A stretch of 64,000 nucleotides of DNA from Caldatribacterium sp051549785 (GCF_051549785.1 NZ_CP189974.1:496001-560000); one strand, 5' to 3'. Shown: positions 23,103 through 32,743, counted from the stretch's first letter. Notes: generated by a model not told the origin, from the sequence alone. Translations and numbers: made by a program.

Positions 23103-24191
23103 ATGACCCGTGAAGAACGAGTGCTTCGGACCATCTCCCGTCAGGAGATCGATTACCTCCCAAGCCAGATATACTTTGCCTCTCAGACCACCAAAGAGAA
23201 ACTGCAAAGCGTGCTGGGGTTCTCCTCTCCTCAAGACCTTGAGGCATACCTCGACAACCACCTCTACCTGACGTTCACCATGGACGACGTCTTCCGCTAC
23301 CGGGAGGACCACGAACTCCTGAAGAGAGCCGAAGAGATGGGCTTTGCCCGAGTGGACTGGGAAAAGGGCATCGTCTACGACCGCTGGGGCATTGGCTTTG
23401 ACATGTACTCCGATGGGTTCTGCATCCGCCACTTCCCCCTCCAGGACGAGGATGCCCTTAAAAAGTTCGAACCCCCAGACCCGACAAGACCCGGCCTCCT
23501 TGCTGTGGCCACCGAGGACCTGAAGCGGTACTCTGGAGACTACCTCGTTGTCTGCACCGGGTACCACGGCATCCTCGAGAAAGCCTGGGGGCTCCGGGGA
23601 TTCGAAGCCTTCATGCTCGATCTTGCCCTGGGGACAAAGGATATTGAGCGGCTCCTCGACGCCATCACCGAGTACAAGGTCGAAGTCGCCCGACAAGTCG
23701 TCCAGGCAGGGTTCAAGTGCGGTCACACCGGGGATGACTTCGGCACCCAGCGGGGACTCCTCATCTCACGGGACACCTGGAGGAAGTACTTTAAGCCCCG
23801 CTGGGCCAAGGTGTGGCGGGTGTACAAGGATGCTGGTCTTCCGGTAATTCACCATTCCTGCGGCAACATCACCGAAATCATCGGAGATATGATCGACATC
23901 GGCCTTGACGTCCTTGAACCGGTGCAGCCGGTCATGGACCTTGCCTACCTCAAGAGGGAATTCGGGAGACACATCACCTTCTACGGAGGTATCGATACCC
24001 AGGAACTTTTGCCCTATGGTACGCCTGATGAGGTGAAGACCATGGCCAGGGAAACCATACGCATCCTGGGGAAGGGTGGAGGGCTCATCATCTCTCCGGC
24101 CCAGGAAATCATGCGGGATGTCCCCATTGAGAATGTGGTGGCACTGGTTGAGGCCATCAGGGAAGAACGGGGAGCAGTTCTCAGGGAGTGA
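23103..24191 (+). CDS. Uroporphyrinogen decarboxylase (URO-D)/MtaA-family protein
   Basis: 362 residues of the URO-D fold. HHSCGN near residue 255 matches the His-x-Cys zinc ligands of corrinoid or coenzyme M methyltransferases of the MtaA/CmuA branch. FYGGIDTQELLPYGTP and the C-terminal GGGLIISPAQEIMRDVP are family hallmarks. True haem-pathway UroD would be shorter and keep an N-terminal RQAGR motif, which is missing. It may therefore be a methyltransferase, but the substrate is unknown. The ATG at 23103 is chosen over a GTG at 23094 because AAGAAGGTGG precedes it. It converges with the CUT1 importer at 24198, whose stop is 6 bases away. Confidence 0.82.
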   Translation: MTREERVLRTISRQEIDYLPSQIYFASQTTKEKLQSVLGFSSPQDLEAYLDNHLYLTFTMDDVFRYREDHELLKRAEEMGFARVDWEKGIVYDRWGIGFDMYSDGFCIRHFPLQDEDALKKFEPPDPTRPGLLAVATEDLKRYSGDYLVVCTGYHGILEKAWGLRGFEAFMLDLALGTKDIERLLDAITEYKVEVARQVVQAGFKCGHTGDDFGTQRGLLISRDTWRKYFKPRWAKVWRVYKDAGLPVIHHSCGNITEIIGDMIDIGLDVLEPVQPVMDLAYLKREFGRHITFYGGIDTQELLPYGTPDEVKTMARETIRILGKGGGLIISPAQEIMRDVPIENVVALVEAIREERGAVLRE

Positions 24192-24197
24192 GCGGAG

Positions 24198-25055
24198 CTA
24201 CTTTATCGCTCCGAACGTCAGACCCCTCACCATCCATCTCTGGATGAAGAAGGTCAGCACAACGACCGGGATCAGAATAATGGTCCCGGCGGCGCACATG
24301 CCACCCCAGTCGATGAAAAACTCTCCGACGAAATCAAAGAGGCCCACCGGAAGCGTACGGGAAGCAGGCGTGCGGGTCAGAATCAGGGCAATGGCGAACT
24401 CATTCCAGCTCAGGAGGAACGAAAAAATGGCGCTGGCGGAAATCCCGGGAGCTGCAAGAGGGATGTCCACTTTCCACAGGGCCTGCCAGCGTGAGCATCC
24501 ATCGATGCGAGCAGCCTCTGAGAGCTCCGCCGGGATATCGGCAAAGAATCCCTCCATGAGCCAGATGACAAAGGGTGTATTCAGCATTGTGTAGGTCAAG
24601 ATAAGGCCAGAGAGGGTGTTCACAAGCTGGACCTTTTTGAAGAGCACAAGCAGAGGAAGCCCGAGCGCCAGTCCCGGTATGGCTCGCATGAGAATGACGC
24701 TGAGGAAGAGGTTCCTTTTGCCACGGAACTCGAATCTCGAGAAAGCGTATCCAGCAAGTGTCCCCAGCACGATGGAAAAGAAACCGCTCGACAGCGCAAC
24801 CAGAAAAGAATTGCGGAAGTACTCCCGGAAAGGGAGGGAAGCCTCCTCATGGGGGCTACCGAAGAGCTTGATGTACGAGGAGAGGGTGACCTCCCGGGGG
24901 AACCACACAGGGGGGAAGGCGTTAATCTCTCGCCCGACCCGAAAGGAAGTCTGCACCATCCAGTAGGTCGGGAAGAGGAGGAGGACAAGGATGACCACGG
25001 CAAAAACAGTGCATAGTGCCGTCACAACCCTCTCCCTTTTCCTGCGAGATGTCAC
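24198..25055 (-). CDS. ABC sugar importer permease, MalG type
   Basis: 285 residues with six predicted helices and the coupling loop EAARIDGCSRWQALW about residue 185; ends RGLTFGAIK. It lies 3 bases after the MalF-type partner on the minus strand, so the two are co-translated. Last gene of the operon 27293-24198, which has binding protein and two permeases but no ATPase and is preceded by an AraC regulator. The periplasmic side between helices 1 and 2 is longer than in the 10232 copy (insert around PHEEASLPFREY). Confidence 0.92.
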   Translation of the reverse strand: MTSRRKRERVVTALCTVFAVVILVLLLFPTYWMVQTSFRVGREINAFPPVWFPREVTLSSYIKLFGSPHEEASLPFREYFRNSFLVALSSGFFSIVLGTLAGYAFSRFEFRGKRNLFLSVILMRAIPGLALGLPLLVLFKKVQLVNTLSGLILTYTMLNTPFVIWLMEGFFADIPAELSEAARIDGCSRWQALWKVDIPLAAPGISASAIFSFLLSWNEFAIALILTRTPASRTLPVGLFDFVGEFFIDWGGMCAAGTIILIPVVVLTFFIQRWMVRGLTFGAIK

Positions 25056-25058
25056 CTC

Positions 25059-25940
25059 TTACGTCCTCCCTTTAAGAAGCTGACGGTAGAGGTACACCGC
25101 AAAACCAACGGTTAACACCATATCGATGAAGGAAATCGCCGCTCCATAGGCAAACTGGTAGTCGACAATCGCCCTGCGAAAGGTGTACGTTCCCAGAATT
25201 TCTGTGGCATACGCTGGTCCACCACCGGTCATGAGCATGATGAGGTCAAAGGCTTTTCGCCCTGCGTCGAGCGAGCGGATAGTCATGGCGATGAAAATGA
25301 GGGGGCGGAGCATCGGGAGGATAACATACCGGAAACGCTGCCACGGGCTTGCCCCATCGACGAGGGCCGCCTCAAGCGGCTCAACGGGGAGCGAGAGGAG
25401 ACCGGCGAGGAAGATAATCGCCGTAAAGGGCGTATTCTGCCAGATATCGGCGAACATCACTGCAGGCATCGCCGTTTTCGTTCTCACAAGCCACCCAATG
25501 GGGCGATCGATAACGCCAAGGGAAAGGAGAACGTTGTTGAGGAGGCCAAACTGGTCATTGAAAAACCAGCGAAACTGAAGCCCCACAAGGATAGGGGGGA
25601 ACATCATGGGAATCATGAAAAGCGTCCTCAGGATCCCCTGGCCGCCTGAAGCCCGGTTCAAAAGAAGGGCCACAAGGAGACCGAGGACGAGTTCAGCATT
25701 AACCACGACGACCATGAAAAGCAGAGAGTTCTTCAAGGCCACCCAGAAGGCAGGGTCGTGGAGCACTTCCCAAAAGTTTTGGAAACCCACAAAACGGAGG
25801 CTCTGGGCTTTCAAGAGGTGGAAAGAGGTAAGGCTTAGGAAGAAGGAGTACACCAGGGGGAAGACGATGAGGAGGAACGTCCCGATGACACTTGGCAGGA
25901 TGAGCATGTAGGGGAAGTACCGCTCGCTGTGTGGACGCAT
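25059..25940 (-). CDS. ABC sugar importer permease, MalF type
   Basis: 293 residues, six predicted helices, EAA loop EAALVDGASPWQRF about residue 190 and the TGGGPAYATEILGTY segment typical of MalF/UgpA proteins. It starts 39 bases after the binding-protein stop, just beyond a strong terminator-like hairpin, so it depends on read-through. Pairs with the 24198 gene product. Confidence 0.92.
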   Translation of the reverse strand: MRPHSERYFPYMLILPSVIGTFLLIVFPLVYSFFLSLTSFHLLKAQSLRFVGFQNFWEVLHDPAFWVALKNSLLFMVVVVNAELVLGLLVALLLNRASGGQGILRTLFMIPMMFPPILVGLQFRWFFNDQFGLLNNVLLSLGVIDRPIGWLVRTKTAMPAVMFADIWQNTPFTAIIFLAGLLSLPVEPLEAALVDGASPWQRFRYVILPMLRPLIFIAMTIRSLDAGRKAFDLIMLMTGGGPAYATEILGTYTFRRAIVDYQFAYGAAISFIDMVLTVGFAVYLYRQLLKGRT

Positions 25941-25948
25941 GGTTCCTG

Positions 25949-25979
25949 AAAAAGGCCCGCCTCGAGGCGGGCCTTTTTT
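25949..25979 (-). terminator. Attenuating terminator between binding-protein and permease genes
   Basis: Stem GGCCCGCC/GGCGGGCC with a TCGA loop, flanked by an A-run and a T-run, so it can work on either strand. On the minus strand it ends with five U residues directly after the binding-protein stop. Confidence 0.9.
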
Positions 25980-27293
25980 CTACCTCCCGAGGATCTTTCT
26001 GACCTTCTCCGCCGCAATGTCAAGGGTAACCTTGACGTCCCGCCCTTCCACAAGGGACTTCTGCAGCTCAGGCCATATGGCGCTCACAATCTCCTGGTAC
26101 TCAGGGATTTTAGGCGGAGGGACAAAGCCTGCGAGCTCTTGCTCCAAAAGCTCAAGGCGCTTCAGGTCAAGGGGATCACCGGTTTTGGTCACGTCTTCTT
26201 TCAGCCTCTGGTACGCAGAGATACTGGCCGGCAAGAACCCTCCTTCTTTCGCCTCAAAGTACAGGTTATCGCCAGAGGTCAGGAACTTCACAAGCGCCAC
26301 AGCGGCTTCGGGGTTCTTCGTAGACTTCGCAACGGCAAACCCATGGCTTCCTCCCCAGATCTTCGCATACCCAGCCGGACCCACAGGATACGGTGCAAGG
26401 CCGAATTTCCCCGCAACCTTGGACTCCTTGGGGTCTTTCATCATGGTGTACCATCCTGGCCAGTCGAAGTAGAAGGCAATGAGCCCGTCGCGGAAAGCCT
26501 TGGCCACTTCGTCCCAGCGGTAGTTGGGAACCCCTTCGGGCGTGGCCTTTTTATGGTAGTACAGGTCAACGAGGAGCTGAAGCGCTCTCTGCCCTGGCTC
26601 CTGGTTGAAGATGACATTGCCTTCCTCGTCAAAGAAGTTGCCACCTGCCGAGAGCAGGAGCTCGTAGAAGGTCCCCACAAGGGGTTCTTCCCCACCCGTG
26701 AAAACAAAACCGTAAAGGTTAGGTGGCCGGGTGAAGAACTCCGCAACATCGAGGAGTTCCTGCCAGTTTGTGGGTGGACGGAGATCATACCCGTACTTTG
26801 CCTTAAAGGCTTCCTGCTCTTTGGGATCTTCGAAAAGGTCAGTCCGGTAGTACATAATGCGCACATCGGTATGTCTTGGGAGCATAATGAGCTTCCCGTC
26901 GACGGTGCTCGCCTCTATGGTCGATGGGGTGAAGTCCTTGAGGTCCTCAGGGGTCAGGTATTCGTTCAGGGGCAACAGGAAGTCCTTCTGTCCCGGTGCA
27001 AAGGTGGTATGGGTGCTGATAACGTCGATGTCCCCTCCACTTGCGAATTCCTGAGCCACCCTCTTGTTGAGCTCAAAGTGGCTTAGCTTCGCGGCGATGT
27101 TCACCTTGGCCCCGGTTTGTTCCTCGAACTCAGGGATTTTCGTGTAGAGTTTCTCATAAGCCCCACCACCGATGAAGTAAGCATTCAGCACAACACCTTC
27201 AAAGGGCTTCTTCTCCTGGGCCGCCACCGAAAGGGAGAAAGGCACCACGAGGGAGAAGACCATTAAAGCCACAAGGAGCCTTTTAGAGAGCAT
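25980..27293 (-). CDS. ABC sugar importer, substrate-binding protein (CUT1, family 1)
   Basis: 437 residues with a Sec signal peptide (LVALMVFSLVVPFSLSVAAQ, cleavage after AAA-like site). Mature features are FEEQTGAKVNIAAK near residue 55, TDVRIMYYRTDLFEDP near 150 and FYFDWPGWYTMM near 280. ATG follows GAGGGG. It is transcribed away from the AraC gene's 3' end, with a TACAAT at 27335-27340 (minus) as possible -10. The ligand is unknown; the neighbouring AraC protein and sugar-isomerase-like gene suggest a carbohydrate. Confidence 0.92.
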   Translation of the reverse strand: MLSKRLLVALMVFSLVVPFSLSVAAQEKKPFEGVVLNAYFIGGGAYEKLYTKIPEFEEQTGAKVNIAAKLSHFELNKRVAQEFASGGDIDVISTHTTFAPGQKDFLLPLNEYLTPEDLKDFTPSTIEASTVDGKLIMLPRHTDVRIMYYRTDLFEDPKEQEAFKAKYGYDLRPPTNWQELLDVAEFFTRPPNLYGFVFTGGEEPLVGTFYELLLSAGGNFFDEEGNVIFNQEPGQRALQLLVDLYYHKKATPEGVPNYRWDEVAKAFRDGLIAFYFDWPGWYTMMKDPKESKVAGKFGLAPYPVGPAGYAKIWGGSHGFAVAKSTKNPEAAVALVKFLTSGDNLYFEAKEGGFLPASISAYQRLKEDVTKTGDPLDLKRLELLEQELAGFVPPPKIPEYQEIVSAIWPELQKSLVEGRDVKVTLDIAAEKVRKILGR

Positions 27294-27387
27294 ATGTTTC
27301 CCCTCCTCTCAAGGGTTGTATAATGCATTTTCATTGTACCACAGGTCCTCGTCCTGAAGAGACCGGCAGGAGATAGAAAAAACTTCC

Positions 27388-28236
27388 TCAGACACCCGAA
27401 GACAGAACGGAGCCACTTTCTCCAAACGCATGGGCCTTACGCCATTCAATGGGGCTAAGCCCCGTGAGTTTGCGGAACGCTTTGGAAAACTGCTGGACGC
27501 TTCCAAACCCAAGCCGCAACGCAACATCCGTCACGCTGTATTCACTATGTAAGAGCATGCATTTGCTCCTCTGAAGGCGTAGCGTCACAAGGTACTTTTT
27601 CGGGCTTACCCCAACGTATCGCTTAAAGAGTTCCCGAAAATGCTGTGGCGAAAGACCCAACTCATGGGCAAGGTCCTGGATACGAATGTCGTCCTGATAC
27701 CGGCTGTGGATGATCTGCAGTGCTCTTTCCACCATCCTCCCCTGGTGAGGGCTCACATAAGGCCCAATACTTCGCGAGGCGCTCCGCAGAAGAAGGACCA
27801 GAAGCTCCGACAAGAGGGCTTTGCACTGGATACCTGCAAAAGGCAAACCCCCTGCAATCTCTCTCTGGAGCTTATGGCAGATATCCAGGAAAAGGCTCAC
27901 CTCAAGCTCAAAGAGCGAAAAGCGACCAATAGGAGGGGTATTCCTCAGCTGTCGGAGGAGATCCCGCTCAAGCTCCAGGAACTGGACAACAACAAAGGCA
28001 ACTCCTGACGAAGCGTCTGCGGTAAAACCGTGAGGTACGCCCCTGGGGAAGAAAAAGACATCGCCAGAGCGGAATCGAAGCGACCGCTCCCCAACCTGGA
28101 TTGCGCATTCGCCCATTCGCACGAGGCCAATCTCGTGTTGCGTGTGGCGATGCGGTGAAATCGACCAGCCGGGAGGATACGGTGGTTCAAGAATAACTGC
28201 GTATTCATAAACTGGTTGAGACAAGGTACAGGACAT
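27388..28236 (-). CDS. AraC-family transcriptional regulator
   Basis: 282 residues. An N-terminal cupin sensor (HRHTQHEIGLVRMGEC, then DVFFFPRGVPHGF) is followed by two HTH motifs in the last 100 residues, IRIQDLAHELGLSPQHFREL and SVTDVALRLGFGSVQQFSKA. The ATG at 28236 is chosen because AGAAGGGG precedes it; upstream in-frame extension lacks family similarity. It is divergent from the TIM-barrel/RbsABC genes at 28365 and lies upstream of the CUT1 operon on its own strand, so it could control either. The inducer is unknown. Confidence 0.92.
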   Translation of the reverse strand: MSCTLSQPVYEYAVILEPPYPPGWSISPHRHTQHEIGLVRMGECAIQVGERSLRFRSGDVFFFPRGVPHGFTADASSGVAFVVVQFLELERDLLRQLRNTPPIGRFSLFELEVSLFLDICHKLQREIAGGLPFAGIQCKALLSELLVLLLRSASRSIGPYVSPHQGRMVERALQIIHSRYQDDIRIQDLAHELGLSPQHFRELFKRYVGVSPKKYLVTLRLQRSKCMLLHSEYSVTDVALRLGFGSVQQFSKAFRKLTGLSPIEWRKAHAFGESGSVLSSGV

Positions 28237-28364
28237 GTGAAAACCCCTTCTTATTCTACAACGAGGCTTTCCTTTTTGACAACTCAACCAGCGAAATGCT
28301 GTTGCATAGGCTTTGGGAATTACGCTACTCTCAAACAGGATACTCCACATTGGGAGGGGAGTAT

Positions 28365-29198
28365 ATGCTCATCGGCATTAACGGAGAGTTCGTTCGGCAC
28401 AGTGACAAATCCTTCGAGTACGCCGTTGAAGCTGCGGCAAGGATGGGTTACGAAGCTTACGAACCGGTACTGATTGACGGGAGAGACCTCTTCTCAGAAG
28501 CGGGGTACTACCATGGGATCAGCATGGATGAAGATGCCCTGTACTACAAGGACTTCATTGAGTCACGAGGGCTGCGGATTTCGGGGGTTTCGGCTCATGC
28601 TCCGCTCATGCGACCCGATGTCGGCGTTCCCTTCCTCCGCCGGGCGATTCGGTTTGCGTACCAGCTTGGTGCTCCGGTGGTGAACACCGACGAAGGTATC
28701 CGGCCGAAGTGGATGAGCGAAGGAGAAGCTTTTCAGATCATGAAGTACAGCCTCACCGTAGTCCTCCAGACAGCCGAACGCTACGGAATCTACATCGGTA
28801 TTGAGCCGCACAACGAATTCACCACGAATCCCGAAACCATGGAGAGAATTCTCGAGCTTGTGGATTCACCTTTCCTGCGGGTGAACTTTGATACCGGAAA
28901 CTCTTATCTCAGCGGCCATGACCCGTATGAAGCTCTGAAAGCAGTTGCTCACAAGGTCGTCCACGTCCACGCAAAAGACATCGGAGGGACGCTGCTCGAT
29001 GAAAAAGGCAAGGTTTACGGTACGCCCGTTGGGGTTGCCTGTGGAGAGGGGGTCATTGACTGGGAAAAGGTCATGTTCATACTGAAAGAGGCCGGTTACA
29101 AAGGTGTATTGAGCGTTGAATGTGGCACCGAAGAACAGGCCCAGAAGAGCCTGGAATACTTGAAAAACCTCCGCCAGAAACTCGGCTTAGGGGTGTGA
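28365..29198 (+). CDS. Sugar-phosphate isomerase/epimerase-like TIM barrel
   Basis: 277 residues of the AP-endonuclease-2/xylose-isomerase-like superfamily. Metal-ligand segments are IGIEPHNEF (Glu), VNFDTGNSYL (Asp), VHVHAKD (His) and LSVECGTEEQ (Glu), in the classical order for IolE/hexulose-type isomerases. ATG at 28365 follows GGGAGGGG; a longer frame from 28296 has no ribosome site. Four bases downstream starts the ATPase of an RbsABC-type importer, so the enzyme probably acts on the sugar that this system brings in. The exact reaction cannot be read from the sequence. Confidence 0.88.
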   Translation: MLIGINGEFVRHSDKSFEYAVEAAARMGYEAYEPVLIDGRDLFSEAGYYHGISMDEDALYYKDFIESRGLRISGVSAHAPLMRPDVGVPFLRRAIRFAYQLGAPVVNTDEGIRPKWMSEGEAFQIMKYSLTVVLQTAERYGIYIGIEPHNEFTTNPETMERILELVDSPFLRVNFDTGNSYLSGHDPYEALKAVAHKVVHVHAKDIGGTLLDEKGKVYGTPVGVACGEGVIDWEKVMFILKEAGYKGVLSVECGTEEQAQKSLEYLKNLRQKLGLGV

Positions 29199-29202
29199 AT
29201 TC

Positions 29203-30702
29203 TTGGTGCCAGAACGGGAAGTTCTCCTTTTGGTGAACGAAATCTCCAAAAGTTTCCCTGGCATTCTCGCTCTGGACTCGGTCTCCCTCGTGCTTCATGC
29301 CGGTGAGGTCCACGCGCTTATAGGAGCCAACGGGGCTGGCAAGTCTACACTGGTGAAAATCATCGCGGGTGCCCTGCAGCCGGATCGCGGGAGCATCACA
29401 ATCGGTGGGAAGACTTTCCGGGCCCTTACGCCCCTTCTTGCGCGGAAGGTAGGGATAGCCGCCGTGTACCAGGAACAGCAGCTTGTTCCGGATCTCACCG
29501 TTGCCGAAAACGTCTTCCTGGGAAAAGAGCCCAAAACGGCTCTTGGGCGTGTTGATTACCGGCGAATGCTGGCAGAAACCGGAGAACTCATTCAGGCCTA
29601 TGGATTCAGCATTCAACCGAGCGACACCGTGGGGGAGCTCCCTCTTGCTCAGCGGCAGGAGGTGGCGATTCTCAAGGCCCTGAAGGAACAGGCAAGGGTC
29701 CTCCTTCTTGATGAACCCACGGCAGCACTTACCGGTCCACAGGTAACCTTTATGTTCCACCTCATTGAGCAGCTCCGAAAGCAAGGCATTGGCATTCTCT
29801 ACATTTCTCACCACATCGATGAAATCCTTTCCATTGCGCAGAGAATCACCGTTTTACGGAACGGAAAGAACGTCGGGACCTTCCTCACCCAAGACGTCAC
29901 GAAGGAAATGCTCATCGAGAAAATGGTAGGAAGACGCATCGAAAGAGGGCCGAGTTTTCCTCGAGCACCATCAGGTGGGGTTGCCCTCGAGGTACAGCAC
30001 CTTGCCGTTGACGGTAGGGTCGAAAACGTGAGTTTTCTCCTTAGAGAACGAGAAATACTCGGACTCTCGGGTTCTGCGGGATCTGGGTGTCGGGAAATTC
30101 TCCGAAGCATTGCCGGCTTGCTCCCTCCTCGCAAGGGACAGATACAACTCTTTGGAAAACCCTTCCGTCCCCGGGGAACTGTTGATGCCATTCAGCAGGG
30201 AGTTCTCTTCATGCCTGAGGACATGCGGAAAGAGGGCCTCGTTCTGCCTCTTCCCTTTCCGAGAAACATCACCCTTGCCAAACTCCAGAAAGTGACGTCC
30301 CGGGGTATCATTGTCCCTGCTAAGGAAATCCAGGCAGTGCAACCTTACATAGCCTCACTCCGTATAGTTGCCCCGTCTTTATGGGCCGAGACTCGTGTAC
30401 TCAGTGGAGGGAATCAGCGAAAAGTCCTCCTTGCCAAGGCCCTCTTTACCGACGCCAGGATCTGGCTCCTTGAGGACCCCACCCAGGGAGTGGACGTAGA
30501 AACCCGCCAAGAAATCCACCGTCTGATCATAGAAGCGAGAAACAGCGGGAGAAGCATTCTGCTTTTCTCCTCCGACCTCGAGGAACTCCTCACCCTCTCT
30601 GACCGTATCATGGTCATGTACAAGGGAACACTCGTCAAAGAAGTGGACAACCCCGCAATGGTAACCGCACAGGAACTCCTGTCCATGACCTTAGGAGGGT
30701 AG
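29203..30702 (+). CDS. ABC sugar importer ATPase, RbsA/MglA type (two domains)
   Basis: 499 residues with tandem nucleotide-binding domains. Domain 1 is complete: Walker A GANGAGKST, signature region LPLAQRQEVAILKAL, Walker B VLLLDEPTAAL. Domain 2 has a degenerate P-loop (GSAGSGCREI) with LSGGNQRKVLLAKAL and a WLLEDPTQGVD, the standard asymmetry of RbsA proteins. Start TTG at 29203 is preceded by GGGGTG; GTG at 29206 is the alternative. It is followed by permease and binding protein, forming a full CUT2 system. Confidence 0.94.
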   Translation: MVPEREVLLLVNEISKSFPGILALDSVSLVLHAGEVHALIGANGAGKSTLVKIIAGALQPDRGSITIGGKTFRALTPLLARKVGIAAVYQEQQLVPDLTVAENVFLGKEPKTALGRVDYRRMLAETGELIQAYGFSIQPSDTVGELPLAQRQEVAILKALKEQARVLLLDEPTAALTGPQVTFMFHLIEQLRKQGIGILYISHHIDEILSIAQRITVLRNGKNVGTFLTQDVTKEMLIEKMVGRRIERGPSFPRAPSGGVALEVQHLAVDGRVENVSFLLREREILGLSGSAGSGCREILRSIAGLLPPRKGQIQLFGKPFRPRGTVDAIQQGVLFMPEDMRKEGLVLPLPFPRNITLAKLQKVTSRGIIVPAKEIQAVQPYIASLRIVAPSLWAETRVLSGGNQRKVLLAKALFTDARIWLLEDPTQGVDVETRQEIHRLIIEARNSGRSILLFSSDLEELLTLSDRIMVMYKGTLVKEVDNPAMVTAQELLSMTLGG

Positions 30703-30707
30703 GAAAA

Positions 30708-31637
30708 ATGGGCAAAGTCTTTCTGGCCATCTTTGGCGGAAGAAATGTGCTGGTTCTCGTCCTTCTTGTCCTCGCCCTTATCACAGGTATAGTGAACCCC
30801 AGGTTCCTGACCCTCCAGAACGCACTCAACATCATGCTTCAAGTCTCGGTTCTTGGTATTGTCAGTATCGGCGCAACTATTCTTCTTGTTTCGGGAGGGC
30901 TGGACCTCTCCGTAGGAAGCCTGCTATCGCTCAGCGCCTACATAGCTGGTCTGGTCATCCTTCGGTTCCAGTCGCTCCCCCTCGCCATTCTCCTCGCATT
31001 CTGCACCTCTGTAGGATTTGGGGCCTTTAATGGTCTTTTGGCTGCAACCGAGCGAGCCCATCCCTTCATCATTACCCTTGGCATGATGACCTTCCTTCAG
31101 GGCATCGCTATCGCCATTAGCCGGGGAAGTCCCATTAACGGCATGGGGGGACTTTACGAGCTCATCGGCATTCGAGACTTCCTGCGTATCCCGCTGCCAG
31201 TTTTCGTGTTCCTCACCGTTCTGGTCGTCGCAGATATCTTCCTGCGTTACTTTCCCTTGGGAAGATACGCTTACGCCATCGGAGGCAACCAGGAAGCCTC
31301 ACGGCTCTCTGGAATTCGCGTGGGAAGGGTAAAGGTCATCCTCTACGCACTCAATGGAGTGTGTGTAGGCATTGCCGCCATAGTCCTTAGCGCCATTCTG
31401 GATTCAGCACTCCCAACAATGGGAAGCGGATACGAACTTCGGGCTGTAGCAGCAACGGTTATAGGGGGAACTCCTCTCTTTGGGGGAAGGGGAAGCGTCT
31501 GGAGGACGCTTCTTGGGGTGCTGTTACTCGGGCTTGTGTCAAATAGTCTCAACCTGATGGGGGTGAGCGCCAACCTGCAAAACGTGGTCCTTGGGGCAAT
31601 TATGGTGATGGCGGTCATGTTCCAGGGTTCAAAGTGA
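30708..31637 (+). CDS. ABC sugar importer permease, RbsC type
   Basis: 309 residues, 8-10 predicted helices. Typical segments are GGLDLSVGSLLSLSA near residue 63 and AIGGNQEASRLSGIRV near 190, then AATVIGGTPLFGGRGS in the C-terminal third. It starts 5 bases after the ATPase stop with GGAGGG. Works as a homodimer with the 29203 ATPase and the 31674 binding protein. Confidence 0.94.
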   Translation: MGKVFLAIFGGRNVLVLVLLVLALITGIVNPRFLTLQNALNIMLQVSVLGIVSIGATILLVSGGLDLSVGSLLSLSAYIAGLVILRFQSLPLAILLAFCTSVGFGAFNGLLAATERAHPFIITLGMMTFLQGIAIAISRGSPINGMGGLYELIGIRDFLRIPLPVFVFLTVLVVADIFLRYFPLGRYAYAIGGNQEASRLSGIRVGRVKVILYALNGVCVGIAAIVLSAILDSALPTMGSGYELRAVAATVIGGTPLFGGRGSVWRTLLGVLLLGLVSNSLNLMGVSANLQNVVLGAIMVMAVMFQGSK

Positions 31638-31673
31638 GGGAGAGTTCAAGCCGGGCGTAAAGGAGGTATTGCC

Positions 31674-32681
31674 ATGAGGAGAGGGAATGCGTGGGTTATG
31701 GGTGTTATGGTGCTTTGCGCGGTGGTCCTACTCTTTGGAAGCGTTTTCGCAGAAGACCAGCTGGAAATTGCTTTCATCCGGGCAACGGGAGAGCCGTACT
31801 ACCAGTATGGCTCACAGGCTGCGGAAATAGCGGCAAAGAAGCTTGGGGTCAAGATGATTATCTATACTTCAAATCTTGACCCGGCTCAGGAACTGGCAAA
31901 CGTCCAGGACGCTATCTCCCGTGGCGTTGACGGAATACTCATCTACGCCGTATCGCTCTCTTCCGAAAGGGCAGCCGTCGATGCAGCGAGCAAGGCTGGG
32001 GTTCCCATATTCTTCCAGTACGGATACCATCCGGACCTCTTGCCAAAATCCGCGGGGTTCATGCAGATAGACCTCAAAGGGTTTGCACGACCCCTTGGAG
32101 AGTGGATGGCGGAAAACATTCCAAGCGGGAAAATCGCGATTATTGAAGGAACCCTGGGAAGGGGCGATGCAGAAGCGTACACTGAGGGTTTCCTTGAAGG
32201 GCTTGCGAAGAATCCAAACCTGCAGGTTGTGGCCAAGGTCTCTGCAGAGTGGAACAGGCAAAAGGCCTATGAGGCAGCTACGAACATCATTACTGCTCAC
32301 CCGGACATCGTGGGGATGTTCGTCCAGAACGAGGATATGGCTGTGGGTGTTGTCAATGCTCTGGAACGGCTCGGGAAGCTCGAACAGGTGAAAATCGTTT
32401 CACAAAATGGGGCTCCCTATGGACTTGACCTCATTCGGGAGGGGAAGCTCCAGCTCACCAATGCCAACCCGCCGTCCATTGCCTCGGTCATGGCCCTGCG
32501 CATCTTGCTCGGGGTTATCAAGGGAGAAATCGAACCGGGGCACTTCTACTGGGCACCAACGCAACTCATCTCGAAGGAAAACCTGAACGTTGCGTACCGC
32601 TGGGACGCCAGCGAAGAGGAAATCGAGGAATGGCTGAAGCTTCCGCTTCCTGAGCCCGTTATTCCGCCTCCATCCTCCTGA
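31674..32681 (+). CDS. Periplasmic sugar-binding protein, RbsB-like (CUT2)
   Basis: 335 residues with a signal peptide (VMVLCAVVLLFGSVFA) and a LacI-like ligand-binding fold: SNLDPAQELANVQDAISRGVDGILIY near residue 65 and GMFVQNEDMAVGVVNALE near 220. A C-terminal tail with Pro/Glu (LPLPEPVIPPPSS) is unusual and may be a linker or simply disordered. The binding protein is last in this operon, unlike the other importers here, and a convergent terminator follows. Confidence 0.93.
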   Translation: MRRGNAWVMGVMVLCAVVLLFGSVFAEDQLEIAFIRATGEPYYQYGSQAAEIAAKKLGVKMIIYTSNLDPAQELANVQDAISRGVDGILIYAVSLSSERAAVDAASKAGVPIFFQYGYHPDLLPKSAGFMQIDLKGFARPLGEWMAENIPSGKIAIIEGTLGRGDAEAYTEGFLEGLAKNPNLQVVAKVSAEWNRQKAYEAATNIITAHPDIVGMFVQNEDMAVGVVNALERLGKLEQVKIVSQNGAPYGLDLIREGKLQLTNANPPSIASVMALRILLGVIKGEIEPGHFYWAPTQLISKENLNVAYRWDASEEEIEEWLKLPLPEPVIPPPSS

Positions 32682-32692
32682 AGTACGGAAAA

Positions 32693-32725
32693 ACAGGGCC
32701 TGGAAGTTTTTCTTCCGGGCCCTGT
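32693..32725 (-). terminator. Terminator between convergent importer operons
   Basis: 14-bp stem (ACAGGGCCTGGAAG with CTTCCGGGCCCTGT, one G-U) and a 5-base loop. A U-run follows on the minus strand only, so it ends the 35477-32744 operon; on the plus strand it lacks a U-run. Confidence 0.8.
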
Positions 32726-32743
32726 GTCCTAAGCACCATGGAC

